Below, piece by piece: positions 11,901-19,313 of a stretch of 64,000 nt of DNA (position 1 is its first letter; each line of letters opens with the position of its first letter). The translations under genes were made by a program, and so were the position numbers. The DNA is from Gordonia sp. SID5947. GTDB taxonomy: Bacteria > Actinomycetota > Actinomycetes > Mycobacteriales > Mycobacteriaceae. The notes under the pieces are model-generated. The model did no database searches. It was given only the letters and a program-made list of their open reading frames with translations, and was not told the origin of the DNA. The DNA lies in contig NZ_WWHU01000001.1 in NCBI RefSeq assembly GCF_009862785.1, positions 1 to 64,000 of the forward strand, given 5' to 3'.

Positions 11901-12366
11901 TGCTTTTCACGCCTGGGTCGAGCGTTGGTTCGGCGCGACGCGTCTGCTCGACGTCGACGAGTTGCCGGGCGCCGCCGATGCGACCGCGTCACCCGACACC
12001 GACCTCGATCAACTGCGTGAGGCGTTTCTGGCGTCCGGGTGGGCGCAGCGCAGCCCGACCGAGGTCGAGGTGCCGTTCGAGACGGTGATCGGTCCGACGG
12101 TGATCCGCGGCCGCATCGATGCGGTGTTCGCCGAACCCGGCGGGCGGTGGCTGGTGGTCGACTGGAAGACCGGGTCGGTGCCGGAACCCGCGCGCCGTGA
12201 ATCGCTTTTCGTCCAGCTCGCGGCCTACCGCATCGCGTGGGCACAGTTGGCCGGCGTCCCGCTCGAGAACGTGCGCGCCGCGTTCCACTATGTGCGGTCC
12301 GGTTTCACGCTGGAGCCCGACGACCTGCCCGATCGGCCCGCGCTCGCTGCAATGCTGGCGAAATGA
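8974..12366 (+). CDS. adnB: AdnB, helicase-nuclease subunit
   Basis: 1130 aa, intact. Partner of AdnA in the ATP-dependent end-resection motor/nuclease. Walker A GAGAGKT is at about residues 44-50, Walker B DEYQDT near 289, QSIYGWRGAS near 337, HAAKGLEWDVVV near 695, and LLYVALTRAKHEL near 785. A C-terminal RecB-like nuclease contains RGTAFHAWVE, IRGRIDAVF and VVDWKTG (about 970-1066). In mycobacterial AdnAB the AdnB motor is the dominant one (literature knowledge). The ATG at 8974 overlaps the adnA stop, consistent with coupled synthesis of a 1:1 complex. Same order as M. tuberculosis Rv3202c-Rv3201c. Confidence 0.96.
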   Translation: MTDRDGRRRISAVSLAAALGLPTPTPEQVAVIEAPMEPILVVAGAGAGKTETMAARVVWLVANGMVAPDQVLGLTFTRKAASELGARIRRRLSMLAASPALRNWDPDGSVAARLSGGDPEVSTYHAYAGRLIADYGLLLPVEPNSTLLSETELWQMAFSVVANWTGELQTKKVPASVTEAVLKLYGEMAEHLVDMDDLRRAGDDLYQLIDTLPKGPRQRDTPTQALLKVRDVIDERRELIPMVEALSESMRAATALDFGSQMSLAARLVMRNPEVVAAERESFRAVLLDEYQDTGHSQRILLATLFGVAPAGRVSNPRRGTDVVGSVAVTAVGDPIQSIYGWRGASAANLPRFADDFRQSDSSPAVRLELLTSWRNAVHALRLANETSDELRRRGIPVSVLRPRPDAPLGSVRLALTETVVDERNWVAGHVERHYREAEAAGEVPPTTAILVRRNEDSAPLAAELESRGIPAEVVGIGGLLHVPEIEDIVAMLRVIADPMAGTAAMRLLTGARWQLGAGDLATLWRRATELAAVESYGSTGVVASREELDDALDAVLPTEIVDRAGIADAIVDPGDAQRYSAQGYARIRAFGAQLESLRRRIGQPLPELVADVEHTIGVAVEAQIRAHRMRGAITGREHLDAFADYVTAYADRPGANLPGLLAFLDTAETIEKGLEPGRIEVAEQRVQILTVHAAKGLEWDVVVLPHLCQGIFPGGRADTTWLGSAKELPAALRGDLADDADAEGFPALDLRSVADRKELEATLTEHKEAIGQRRLEEDRRLLYVALTRAKHELLISAHHWSETGDKPRGGSPFFEEIRTIMAASIADPDVDSTDMVIDVDAPDPVDDAVNPLAERIVSEPWPRDLLGERRDAVTAAARLVLDAVADRDAPALFDAQTSERLPGDEDDEEIAAWRAEVAALLAEHHSTNQAEVDVELPTHLSVSQLVELDTDEAAFARRLRRPTPYQPNPTARRGTAFHAWVERWFGATRLLDVDELPGAADATASPDTDLDQLREAFLASGWAQRSPTEVEVPFETVIGPTVIRGRIDAVFAEPGGRWLVVDWKTGSVPEPARRESLFVQLAAYRIAWAQLAGVPLENVRAAFHYVRSGFTLEPDDLPDRPALAAMLAK

Positions 12367-12403
12367 GCTAGATTCCACTCGTGAGCGAACGGCGGTATGG
12401 CTG

Positions 12404-13474
12404 ATGCGATCCAGGGGGTTTCGGCGACGCCTGCGGTCCGAGGAACTCGCGGACAGCCCCGACTATGCACTCGTCGGAGTCGTCCGGATTCCGGAACTGC
12501 AGCAGAGTCCGGGCAGGGCGATCGGCAAGCGGGTGGTCTTCGCGGTTTTCGCGCTCTTCGCGACCTCGATCATCGTCTATCTCGACCGCGACGGATACCG
12601 GGACGTCCAGGAGAACTCGCTGTCGTTTCTCGACGCGATGTATTACTCCGCGGTGACCCTCTCGACCACCGGGTACGGCGACATCACCCCGTTCACCCCG
12701 TCCGCCCGACTGATCAACCTTCTGATCATCACACCGTTGCGCGTGCTGTTCCTGATCGTCTTGATCGGAACCACACTGGAGGTGCTGACCGAACGGTCGC
12801 GGCAGGCGCTCAAGATCCAGCGTTGGAGGAACAGCGTGCGTAATCACACGGTCGTCATCGGTTACGGCACCAAGGGTCGGACCGCGGTGGACGCGATGAT
12901 CGGCGACGGCATCAAGCCTGCCGAGATCGTCGTGGTCGACTCGGACCCGAACATCCTGGAGGCCGCTGCCGCCGATGGCCTCGTCACCGTGCGCGGCGAT
13001 GCCACGAAGTCCGACGTGCTTCGGCTCGCGGGTGTCGCGCACGCCGCGAGCATCGTGGTCGCCGCGAACCGCGACGACACAGCGGTGCTGGCCACGTTGA
13101 CCGCGCGGGAACTGAATCCGCGAGCAAAGATCGTCGCGTCCATCCGGGAATCGGAGAACACCCATCTCATGCGGCAGTCGGGTGCCAACTCGGTGGTGGT
13201 GTCGTCGGAGACGGCAGGCCGTCTGCTCGGTATCGCGACCATGACTCCGTCGGTGGTCGAGGTGATCGAGGATCTGCTGACGCCGGATGCGGGGTACGCG
13301 ATCGCAGAACGCGAGGTCGATCCGACCGAGACGGGTGGATCACCCGTGCACACCCGTGACATCGTGCTCGGGGTGGTGCGCAACGGGGTGTTGCATCGTG
13401 TCGACGACAGTGAGGTCGAGCAGATCGAGGCAGGAGACAGGTTGCTGTACGTGCGCAAGGGACAGTCCGAGTGA
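12404..13474 (+). CDS. Two-TM potassium channel with RCK/TrkA-N domain
   Basis: 356 aa, the same length class as M. tuberculosis Rv3200c. TM1 is at about residues 42-60, the pore loop carries the K+ selectivity filter TTGYGD at 88-93, and TM2 is at about 101-121. The cytosolic RCK part begins near 140 with the Rossmann motif VVIGYGTKGRTAV, followed by a TrkA-C-like segment ending in GDRLLYVRKG. Expected to be a ligand-gated K+ channel in the inner membrane. ATG 12404 was chosen because no in-frame start precedes it within the gap after adnB. It overlaps nudC by 4 bases (GTGA). Confidence 0.92.
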   Translation: MRSRGFRRRLRSEELADSPDYALVGVVRIPELQQSPGRAIGKRVVFAVFALFATSIIVYLDRDGYRDVQENSLSFLDAMYYSAVTLSTTGYGDITPFTPSARLINLLIITPLRVLFLIVLIGTTLEVLTERSRQALKIQRWRNSVRNHTVVIGYGTKGRTAVDAMIGDGIKPAEIVVVDSDPNILEAAAADGLVTVRGDATKSDVLRLAGVAHAASIVVAANRDDTAVLATLTARELNPRAKIVASIRESENTHLMRQSGANSVVVSSETAGRLLGIATMTPSVVEVIEDLLTPDAGYAIAEREVDPTETGGSPVHTRDIVLGVVRNGVLHRVDDSEVEQIEAGDRLLYVRKGQSE

Positions 13475-14415
13475 TCGGGGATCAGTTCGTCCTCGACCAA
13501 CCGCCGCTGCTGTCGCGAGCGACGTTCGACCGTGCCGACGAGGTTCGTGACGATCCGGCCCGCATGCAGGCGGGATGGCCGGCCGCCAAAGTGTTGCTGG
13601 TCGACTCCACTGGCCGCTACCCGGTGGCCGACGGCGGTGGTCTGCACTGGATGGCCGCGGTCGACCTCGGCCCGGAGCCCCTGGCAGATGCGGTCTTCCT
13701 CGGTGTCTCACCGGGCGGCAATGATCTCTGGGCGCGGCGTGTCGATCACATCGACGGTCCCACCGACGACCCGCGTCGCGGTGCCCACGGCCTGGACGCC
13801 GACGAGGCCGGGCTCCTCGCCACCGCGCTGGGCATTCTGAATTGGCATGCCACAGCACGCTTCTCGCCTGTCGACGGGTCGGCGACGGTCCCGGCGCGAG
13901 GCGGCTGGGTGCGGCGGCACGTCGACACCGGGGCAGATGAGTTCCCGAGAACCGATCCCGCCATCATCACGGTCGTGCACGACGGTGGCGACCGGGTCCT
14001 TCTCGGTCGGCAGGCGATCTGGCCCGACGGCTGGTACTCGACCCTGGCGGGTTTCGTCGAACCCGGAGAGTCGCTCGAACAATGCGTCGCCCGCGAGGTC
14101 CACGAGGAGGTCGGCATCACCATCCGCGAACCTCGCTATCTCGGCAGTCAACCCTGGCCGTTCCCGAGGTCGCTGATGCTGGGATTCGCGGCCATCGGCG
14201 ACCCTGACGAACCGCTGGCGTTCTTGGACGGCGAGATCGGCGACGCCGTATGGTTCGACCGCGCCGAGGTCATCGATGCGCTCGAGGAGGGCGCCGAGTG
14301 GGTGCGTGCCGACGGATCGGTCGGCACGGGCACCGACGAGCGCAGGCTGCGCCTGCCGGGGTCGATCTCCATCGCGCGATCGCTCATCACGGCATGGGCG
14401 TACGCGGACCGCTGA
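13471..14415 (+). CDS. nudC: NAD(H) pyrophosphatase NudC
   Basis: 314 aa Nudix hydrolase. The Nudix box GFVEPGES...REVHEEVGI spans about residues 193-215 and is followed by the NudC-specific SQPWPFPRS motif (near 225), which selects NADH and NAD-capped RNA in the family. The four zinc cysteines of E. coli NudC are absent from the middle segment (NWHATARFSPVDG onward), as in mycobacterial homologues. Starts with GTG within the stop of the channel gene. Cytosolic. Confidence 0.93.
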   Translation: MIGDQFVLDQPPLLSRATFDRADEVRDDPARMQAGWPAAKVLLVDSTGRYPVADGGGLHWMAAVDLGPEPLADAVFLGVSPGGNDLWARRVDHIDGPTDDPRRGAHGLDADEAGLLATALGILNWHATARFSPVDGSATVPARGGWVRRHVDTGADEFPRTDPAIITVVHDGGDRVLLGRQAIWPDGWYSTLAGFVEPGESLEQCVAREVHEEVGITIREPRYLGSQPWPFPRSLMLGFAAIGDPDEPLAFLDGEIGDAVWFDRAEVIDALEEGAEWVRADGSVGTGTDERRLRLPGSISIARSLITAWAYADR

Positions 14416-14479
14416 CGGCTGGAGGGTCGGCGGTCGGCTCGCCGGGAACACTGCGCCGTTTCGTGCTGTTATGGGTGAC

Positions 14480-14764
14480 ATGAGCAATGTGATCGACGAC
14501 GACGCCTCGGCCCGGGTCTCCGACACCGGCGAACTGACGATGTACACCACCAGCTGGTGTGGATACTGCGCACGCCTGAAGACGGGGCTGAAGAGCCTCG
14601 GGGTCACGTGGCAGGAGGTCGACATCGAGCTCAACCCTGATGCGGCAGAGTTCGTCGGCAGCGTGAACGGCGGAAACCACGTCGTCCCGACCGTGTTGTA
14701 CGCCGATGGCAGTACGGCCACCAATCCGTCGATCGCCGATGTCAAGGCCAAGCTCGGCGTCTGA
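14480..14764 (+). CDS. mrx1: Mycoredoxin 1 (glutaredoxin-like, CGYC)
   Basis: 94 aa thioredoxin-fold protein with redox motif WCGYC, a VPTV cis-proline segment and the NPS C-terminal block. Matches M. tuberculosis Rv3198A, the mycothiol-dependent disulfide reductase that removes mycothiol from proteins (established knowledge). It lies between nudC and uvrD2, as in M. tuberculosis. An ATG three codons upstream (14471) is an alternative start. Confidence 0.93.
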   Translation: MSNVIDDDASARVSDTGELTMYTTSWCGYCARLKTGLKSLGVTWQEVDIELNPDAAEFVGSVNGGNHVVPTVLYADGSTATNPSIADVKAKLGV

Positions 14765-14853
14765 TCTCTGTCCCCTCTGCGCCGACCGGGCGCAGTTTCT
14801 CGACGATTGTGCGTGACGGTCGGGTGTCCGTGCCGGATGGCATAGTGAACCGG

Positions 14854-16914
14854 GTGCCCGATCTTCACCGCATCCTCGACGGCCTCGACCCCGAGCAGCA
14901 GCGGGCGGTACTCGCCCCCCGCGGCCCGGTGTGTGTGCTGGCCGGAGCCGGAACCGGCAAGACGCGGACCATCACCCGTCGCATCGCGCATCTGATCGAC
15001 AGCGGACAGGTGAACCCGAGCCAGGTGCTCGCCGTCACGTTCACCACGCGAGCGGCCGGAGAGTTGCGTTCGCGGCTTCGGTCGCTGGACATCGCCGGAC
15101 CCGGCAATTCGGTTCAGGCGCAAACCTTTCACGCGGCTGCCCTACGGCAGCTCCGCTATTTCTGGCCGCGCGGACTGAGCTGGGAACTGCTCGACCACAA
15201 ACTCCCGCTGGTCGCCCGCGCCGCCCGCCACGTCGGCCTGACCACGACCAGCGAGTCGTTGCGGGACCTCACGTCGGAGATCGAGTGGGCCAAGGGGTCT
15301 CTCATAGCGCCCGGCGACTACGCCGCGCGGGCGGCCGCGGCCGGTCGCGACACGCCGTTCCCGCACGACATGGTGTCCGCCGTCTTCGACACCTACGAAG
15401 CCGCGAAACGTGATGGTGCACATCTGCTCCTGGATTTCGACGATCTGATCATCTACGCGGGCGAGCTGCTCCGAGAGAGCGATCACGCAGCTGATTTCCG
15501 TTCGCGCTATCGGTGTTTCGTCGTCGACGAGTATCAGGACATCACGCCGATCCAGCAGCGGTTGCTCGAGACGTGGCTGGGGGAGCGCGACAACCTGACG
15601 GTGGTCGGCGATGCGAACCAGACCATCTACTCCTTCGCCGGCGCGACAGCGAAGTACCTGTTGGACTTCACGCGTCGCCACCCGGATGCCACCCTGGTCC
15701 GTCTGGAACGTGACTACCGCTCCACCCCTGAGGTGGTCTCGCTGGCGAATCAGGTCATCGGCGCGGCGACCGAGCGGTCACCGGGAACCCGGCTGGAGTT
15801 GGTGGGGCAACGACCGCGGGGCCCGGTGCCCCGCCCGGCCGAGTTCGCCGACGACGTGCGTGAGGCGAACGGTGTTGCCGCGCAGATCAAACACCTGGTC
15901 AACTCCGGTACCTCACCATCGGAGATCGCTGTGCTCTATCGCGTCAACGCCCAGTCCGAGCGGTTCGAGGAGGCGCTCACAGAGGCCGGCATCCCATATC
16001 AGGTGCGGGGTTCCGAGGCGTTCTTCATGCGTACCGAGATCGGGCAGGCGATGCGCAATCTCGAGGCCGCCGCCGGCCGCGACGATCTTCCGCCCGACGC
16101 CGACACCACGCGGGTGGTGCGCGCGGTTCTGGCGCCGCTTGGTCTGAGTGAGACCGAACCAGCCGGCCCGACAGCGAAGACTCGATGGGAATCGTTGCGT
16201 ACCTTGATGGCCGTCGTCGACGAGATCATCGCCGATCAGCCGGGTATGACGCTGCGACGCCTCGTGGGTGAGTTGTCGCTGCGTGCCGGTGAGCGGCACA
16301 CCCCCGCGCAGGTGGGTGTCACACTGGCGTCGCTGCACGCGGCGAAGGGGCTGGAGTGGGATGCGGTCTTCCTGGTCGGACTCACCGAAGGGTCGGTTCC
16401 GATCACCCAGGCGATAGACCACGGCGACGATGCGATCGAGGAAGAACGTCGTCTGTTCTACGTCGGCATCACCAGGGCCCGCGAGCACCTTTATCTCTCG
16501 TGGAGCCTGTCGCGATCGGGGGCCGGACGTGCCACGCGCCGGCGCACCCGGTTTCTCGACGGTATCGACCTCGATCCGAACCGGAGTGGACGGTGCACGG
16601 TGTGCGGCGCCGAACTGGTGAACCCAGAGTCTCGGGTGCGGGGACGCTGCGCGAGCTGCCGTATCGAGGATCGTGACGAATCGTTGGTGTCCGCGCTGAA
16701 GGCCTGGCGCGCCGACCGTGCCCGGCAGCGCGGAGTGCGGGAGTCGGCGATCCTCACCGACGCGATGCTCGACGCGGTGGCGGACCAGCGCCCGGTGGAT
16801 GCCCGCTCCCTCGGCGCGATCCCCGGGATCGGACCGACGAAACTCGAGGAGTTCGGTCGAGAACTCCTCGGCCTCGTGAACGGCCCTGGGTTGAGTAGGT
16901 CCGTGCGAGCGTAG
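14854..16914 (+). CDS. uvrD2: ATP-dependent DNA helicase UvrD2
   Basis: About 686 aa SF1A helicase. Walker A AGAGTGKT is at residues 30-37, with DEYQDITP, QTIYSFAGA, HAAKGLEWDAVF and LFYVGITRAREHLYLS for the other motor motifs. A tetracysteine zinc module CTVC...CASC sits near residues 580-602 and an HRDC domain ends the protein; this architecture is specific to actinobacterial UvrD2. Other in-frame GTG starts lie at 14809 and 14845. The last codons lie in a repeat-like sequence (next feature), so the C-terminal tail GLSRSVRA is probably not conserved. Confidence 0.95.
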   Translation: MPDLHRILDGLDPEQQRAVLAPRGPVCVLAGAGTGKTRTITRRIAHLIDSGQVNPSQVLAVTFTTRAAGELRSRLRSLDIAGPGNSVQAQTFHAAALRQLRYFWPRGLSWELLDHKLPLVARAARHVGLTTTSESLRDLTSEIEWAKGSLIAPGDYAARAAAAGRDTPFPHDMVSAVFDTYEAAKRDGAHLLLDFDDLIIYAGELLRESDHAADFRSRYRCFVVDEYQDITPIQQRLLETWLGERDNLTVVGDANQTIYSFAGATAKYLLDFTRRHPDATLVRLERDYRSTPEVVSLANQVIGAATERSPGTRLELVGQRPRGPVPRPAEFADDVREANGVAAQIKHLVNSGTSPSEIAVLYRVNAQSERFEEALTEAGIPYQVRGSEAFFMRTEIGQAMRNLEAAAGRDDLPPDADTTRVVRAVLAPLGLSETEPAGPTAKTRWESLRTLMAVVDEIIADQPGMTLRRLVGELSLRAGERHTPAQVGVTLASLHAAKGLEWDAVFLVGLTEGSVPITQAIDHGDDAIEEERRLFYVGITRAREHLYLSWSLSRSGAGRATRRRTRFLDGIDLDPNRSGRCTVCGAELVNPESRVRGRCASCRIEDRDESLVSALKAWRADRARQRGVRESAILTDAMLDAVADQRPVDARSLGAIPGIGPTKLEEFGRELLGLVNGPGLSRSVRA

Positions 16915-16955
16915 CGAGTACGCGCCATATCGAGCCCGGGCCGTATCGAAACCCG
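16889..16955. repeat. REP-like intergenic element, partial copy
   Basis: The string gagtagg followed by gagcgtagcgag and tatcgag resembles the right arm of the palindromic element at 41606-41741. It spans the uvrD2 stop codon. Confidence 0.5.
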
Positions 16956-16960
16956 CTGGT

Positions 16961-16999
16961 CAAAAATAGGTTGTGCGAATTTTGCCGCACCCCTAGTCT
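16961..16999 (+). promoter_or_regulatory. Probable whiB7 promoter with upstream A/T-rich WhiB7 site
   Basis: A -35-like TTGTGC (16971-16976) and a -10-like TAGTCT (16994-16999) are separated by exactly 17 bp. The A/T-rich block caaaaatagg lies directly upstream of the -35. WhiB7-activated promoters in mycobacteria carry an A/T-rich element just upstream of the -35, bound by the WhiB7 AT-hook (established), so autoregulation is the inference. The transcript would start near 17006, giving a leader of about 470 nt before whiB7. Confidence 0.65.
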
Positions 17000-17086
17000 G
17001 GATTGGTCAGCACGGGGCGCTACCTGTTTGTCCGTAACGGGTCGCCTCACATGTGGAAGCCTGCGAGCACGGAAAGGAGCGGATCA

Positions 17087-17317
17087 GTGAACGGAATCAA
17101 CATTCAGGCGAGCGTCAGCGTGCCTGTGGCGATGTCTTGGGCGTCAGCCGACTTCGTCGGTATCGAACTCCGTCGCGACCGCTCCTGTGTCGACCTGACC
17201 CCCGTGCGTCCGACGCATGCGCCCGCCGCAGCAGTAGCGCTCGCAGATCCGGCAGTCGCCGGTGCGCGAGCCGCCCAGCGGTTCCCCGTGCAGATACGAA
17301 GTCTGCGGAGAAGTTAA
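17087..17317 (+). CDS. Upstream ORF in the whiB7 leader
   Basis: A 76-codon ORF starting with GTG at 17087, preceded by a good ribosome binding site (aaaggag, 17073-17079). The product has no recognisable domain and is rich in Ala, Val and Arg in its second half. Its TAA stop (17315-17317) lies in the loop of a hairpin just ahead of an intrinsic terminator. Upstream ORFs with this placement control whiB7 readthrough in other actinobacteria by sensing ribosome stalling, so this is probably a regulatory leader peptide. It could instead be a shorter ORF in the same frame. Confidence 0.6.
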   Translation: MNGINIQASVSVPVAMSWASADFVGIELRRDRSCVDLTPVRPTHAPAAAVALADPAVAGARAAQRFPVQIRSLRRS

Positions 17318-17371
17318 CTCCGCACCTTTCGGGCCACGGGCGAATCGCAGACGCGAACCCGTGGCCCTTGT
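17303..17371 (+). terminator. Attenuator in the whiB7 leader: hairpin plus intrinsic terminator
   Basis: Two hairpins in series. The first pairs tgcggag with ctccgca around the uORF stop (about 17303-17323). The second pairs gggccacggg (17331-17340) with cccgtggccc (17358-17367), a perfect 10-bp stem followed by ttgt. The second is a credible intrinsic terminator 110 nt before whiB7. Stalling in the uORF could change which hairpin forms. Confidence 0.65.
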
Positions 17372-17478
17372 CGTAGATGATCGAGATCGAGTTCATCCCA
17401 GCGGATGAGCATCATGTCGTCACCTTCACATCGAGGACTCCGGGTTCACACCCAACACGAGCAGATGTGGAGAGCAAG

Positions 17479-17768
17479 ATGACCGTCGATTGCGTTCTCG
17501 AATCCTGTCTTTCGGCGGACCGCGTGTCGGTCGGCGGCCTGGACCTGCCCTGCCAGGTGGCCGACGCCGATCTGTGGTTCGCCGAGGACCCCCGAGATCT
17601 GGAGCGGGCGAAGGCAATGTGTGCCGAGTGCCCACTTCGCGAGGCCTGCCTGCAGGCTGCGCTGGATCGAGCCGAGCCCTGGGGGTCTGGGGCGGTGAGA
17701 TCCTCGATCGCGGCACCGTGATCGCGCGGAAGCGCCCGCGCGGTCGGCCGCGGAAGAATGCCGCCTGA
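17479..17768 (+). CDS. whiB7: WhiB7 transcription factor, C-terminus frameshifted
   Basis: Fe-S regulator of intrinsic antibiotic resistance genes. The four cluster cysteines are at residues 25, 48, 51 and 57 (C-x22-C-x2-C-x5-C). The deposited frame leaves the family at the G run 17681-17685 and stops at 17721. With one more G the protein reads EPWGVWGGEIL and ends with the AT-hook RPRGRPRKNAA at 17768, as in WhiB7. As deposited, the SigA-contacting turn and AT-hook are lost, which would abolish activity if real. Start chosen at ATG 17479 behind gagagcaag. It lies between uvrD2 and the ABC1 kinase gene, as in M. tuberculosis. Confidence 0.85.
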
Positions 17769-17785
17769 TGCGTGAGCTGAGGGCG

Positions 17786-17917
17786 CCCTTCGTGACGCTT
17801 CGCTCGTTCCTCGCGAGGCTCCTCAGGGGGCGGGAAGTGTCGCGTGCTTTTCGCGAGGCTCCTCAGGGACCTGACTTCAGGCTCCCTGAGGAGCGAGCGT
17901 GCGAGCGTCACGAAGGG
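17786..17917. repeat. Long inverted repeat between convergent genes
   Basis: Left arm 17786-17828 (cccttcgtgacgc ... ctcctcaggg) is the imperfect inverse of right arm 17884-17917 (ccctgaggag ... cgtcacgaaggg). The 18-bp block tcgcgaggctcctcaggg also occurs as a direct repeat at 17811 and 17851. It fills the gap between whiB7 and the convergent ABC1 gene and could act as a two-way transcription barrier. Its gcttcgctcg/gagcgtgcgag core recalls the element at 41.6 kb. Confidence 0.75.
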
Positions 17918-19234
17918 TCACTCGGCGAGACCCGGCACCCACTTCTCCATGATCGCGCGGTACGGCGCGTTCGCCTCGAGTTGTGAAGCGATGCCGACAC
18001 ATCCGGCGAGTACCCGAAAGACCATCACATAGTTCTTGGGCACGTTCAGGTTTCGCGACGTCTTGTACACATCGCCGCGGACGTCGGTGGCCTGGCCTGC
18101 GGCCCGCTGCATCCACTTGCGGGTGAAGTGGAACGACTCGGTGTAGAGCGGATCGACGTAGGGCTTCAGGTACGCCTCGATGTCGGCGGCGCTCACCCGA
18201 TCGGCATGCGATCGGCGGATGAAATCCGTTTTCACCATCAGCTCTTTGAGCTCTTCGTACTGCTGGTCCCGGGCCAGCCGCAGGATGGGCCCGGTTTCCG
18301 GCGGCAAGCCGTTGGGGTAATGGCCGACCGCACCGAAGTCGAGGATGCCGAAGCGGCCGTCGTCGGTGAGGAAGAAGTTGCCCGGATGGGGGTCGCCGTG
18401 CAGGAGTCCGACCCGGAAGGGTGAACTGACCTCGAAGGTGGCCATCTTCGCCGCGGCACTGTCGCGGGTCGCCTGATCGCCGTCGGTGATCACCTTGGAC
18501 AACCGCGTGCCGTCGATCCATTCCGAGACAACCACTTTCGGTGCGCTCGCCACCACCTTGGGAACCAGGAAGTCGGGATCGCCGTCGAAGGCCTTGGCAA
18601 AGGCGCGCTGGTTGTCGGCTTCGCCGAGATAGTCGAGCTCCGCCTCCGTCCGGTCGATGAGCTCGTCCATCATCGCCCTGACGTCGGTGCCCGGCGACAG
18701 CTTCTGGAGCAGCCCCGACATCCGGGACAGTGTCTTCAGGTCGGCCTTGAGCGCGTGGTCGGCCCCCGGGTATTGCACTTTGATGGCGACGGTCCGGCCG
18801 TCGGACCAGACCGCCTTGTGGACCTGGCCGATACTCGCCGATGCGGCGGGCTCGTCGGAGAACTCGCGGCACCGATCGCGCCACTTGGTGCCGAGTTGCT
18901 GGTCGAGGACCTTGTGCACCTTGGATGCAGGCAGCGGCGGCGCCTCCGCCTGCAGTTTGGTCAATGCCTCGCGGAATGGCTCCCCGAACTCGTCCGGGAT
19001 GGCGGCCTCCATGATGGACATGGCCTGGCCGACCTTCATGGCGCCACCCTTGAGCTCGCCCAGCACGGCGAAGAGCTGTTCGGCGGCCCGCTCCAGCATC
19101 TCCTGCTGGACTTCGTCCTTGTCTCTGCCGACCATGCGTTTACCGAGACCGGCCGCTGCGCGTCCGGCCATACCGATGGGCAGTGACGCCAACTTGGCGT
19201 TGCGTCGTCCCTGCCCCCGAGTGATGTCGCTCAT
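17918..19234 (-). CDS. ABC1/UbiB-family atypical kinase
   Basis: 438 aa. The UbiB signature K-x-G-Q motif appears as GGAMKVGQAMS, followed by ASIGQVHKA, AIKVQYPG (ATP-site lysine), a LLHGDPHPGNFF catalytic loop and ILDFGAVG (DFG). Equivalent to M. tuberculosis Rv3197. UbiB proteins elsewhere support isoprenoid/quinone lipid metabolism, but the role in actinobacteria is unsettled. Convergent with whiB7. Confidence 0.92.
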   Translation of the reverse strand: MSDITRGQGRRNAKLASLPIGMAGRAAAGLGKRMVGRDKDEVQQEMLERAAEQLFAVLGELKGGAMKVGQAMSIMEAAIPDEFGEPFREALTKLQAEAPPLPASKVHKVLDQQLGTKWRDRCREFSDEPAASASIGQVHKAVWSDGRTVAIKVQYPGADHALKADLKTLSRMSGLLQKLSPGTDVRAMMDELIDRTEAELDYLGEADNQRAFAKAFDGDPDFLVPKVVASAPKVVVSEWIDGTRLSKVITDGDQATRDSAAAKMATFEVSSPFRVGLLHGDPHPGNFFLTDDGRFGILDFGAVGHYPNGLPPETGPILRLARDQQYEELKELMVKTDFIRRSHADRVSAADIEAYLKPYVDPLYTESFHFTRKWMQRAAGQATDVRGDVYKTSRNLNVPKNYVMVFRVLAGCVGIASQLEANAPYRAIMEKWVPGLAE

Positions 19235-19313
19235 AGCGTCCTTTCCCCACCTCAGGATAGAGGACGGCCGTTCGCGGCGGCCCCCACACCCGGTGGTCGG
19301 GCTGCTGCCGTGG

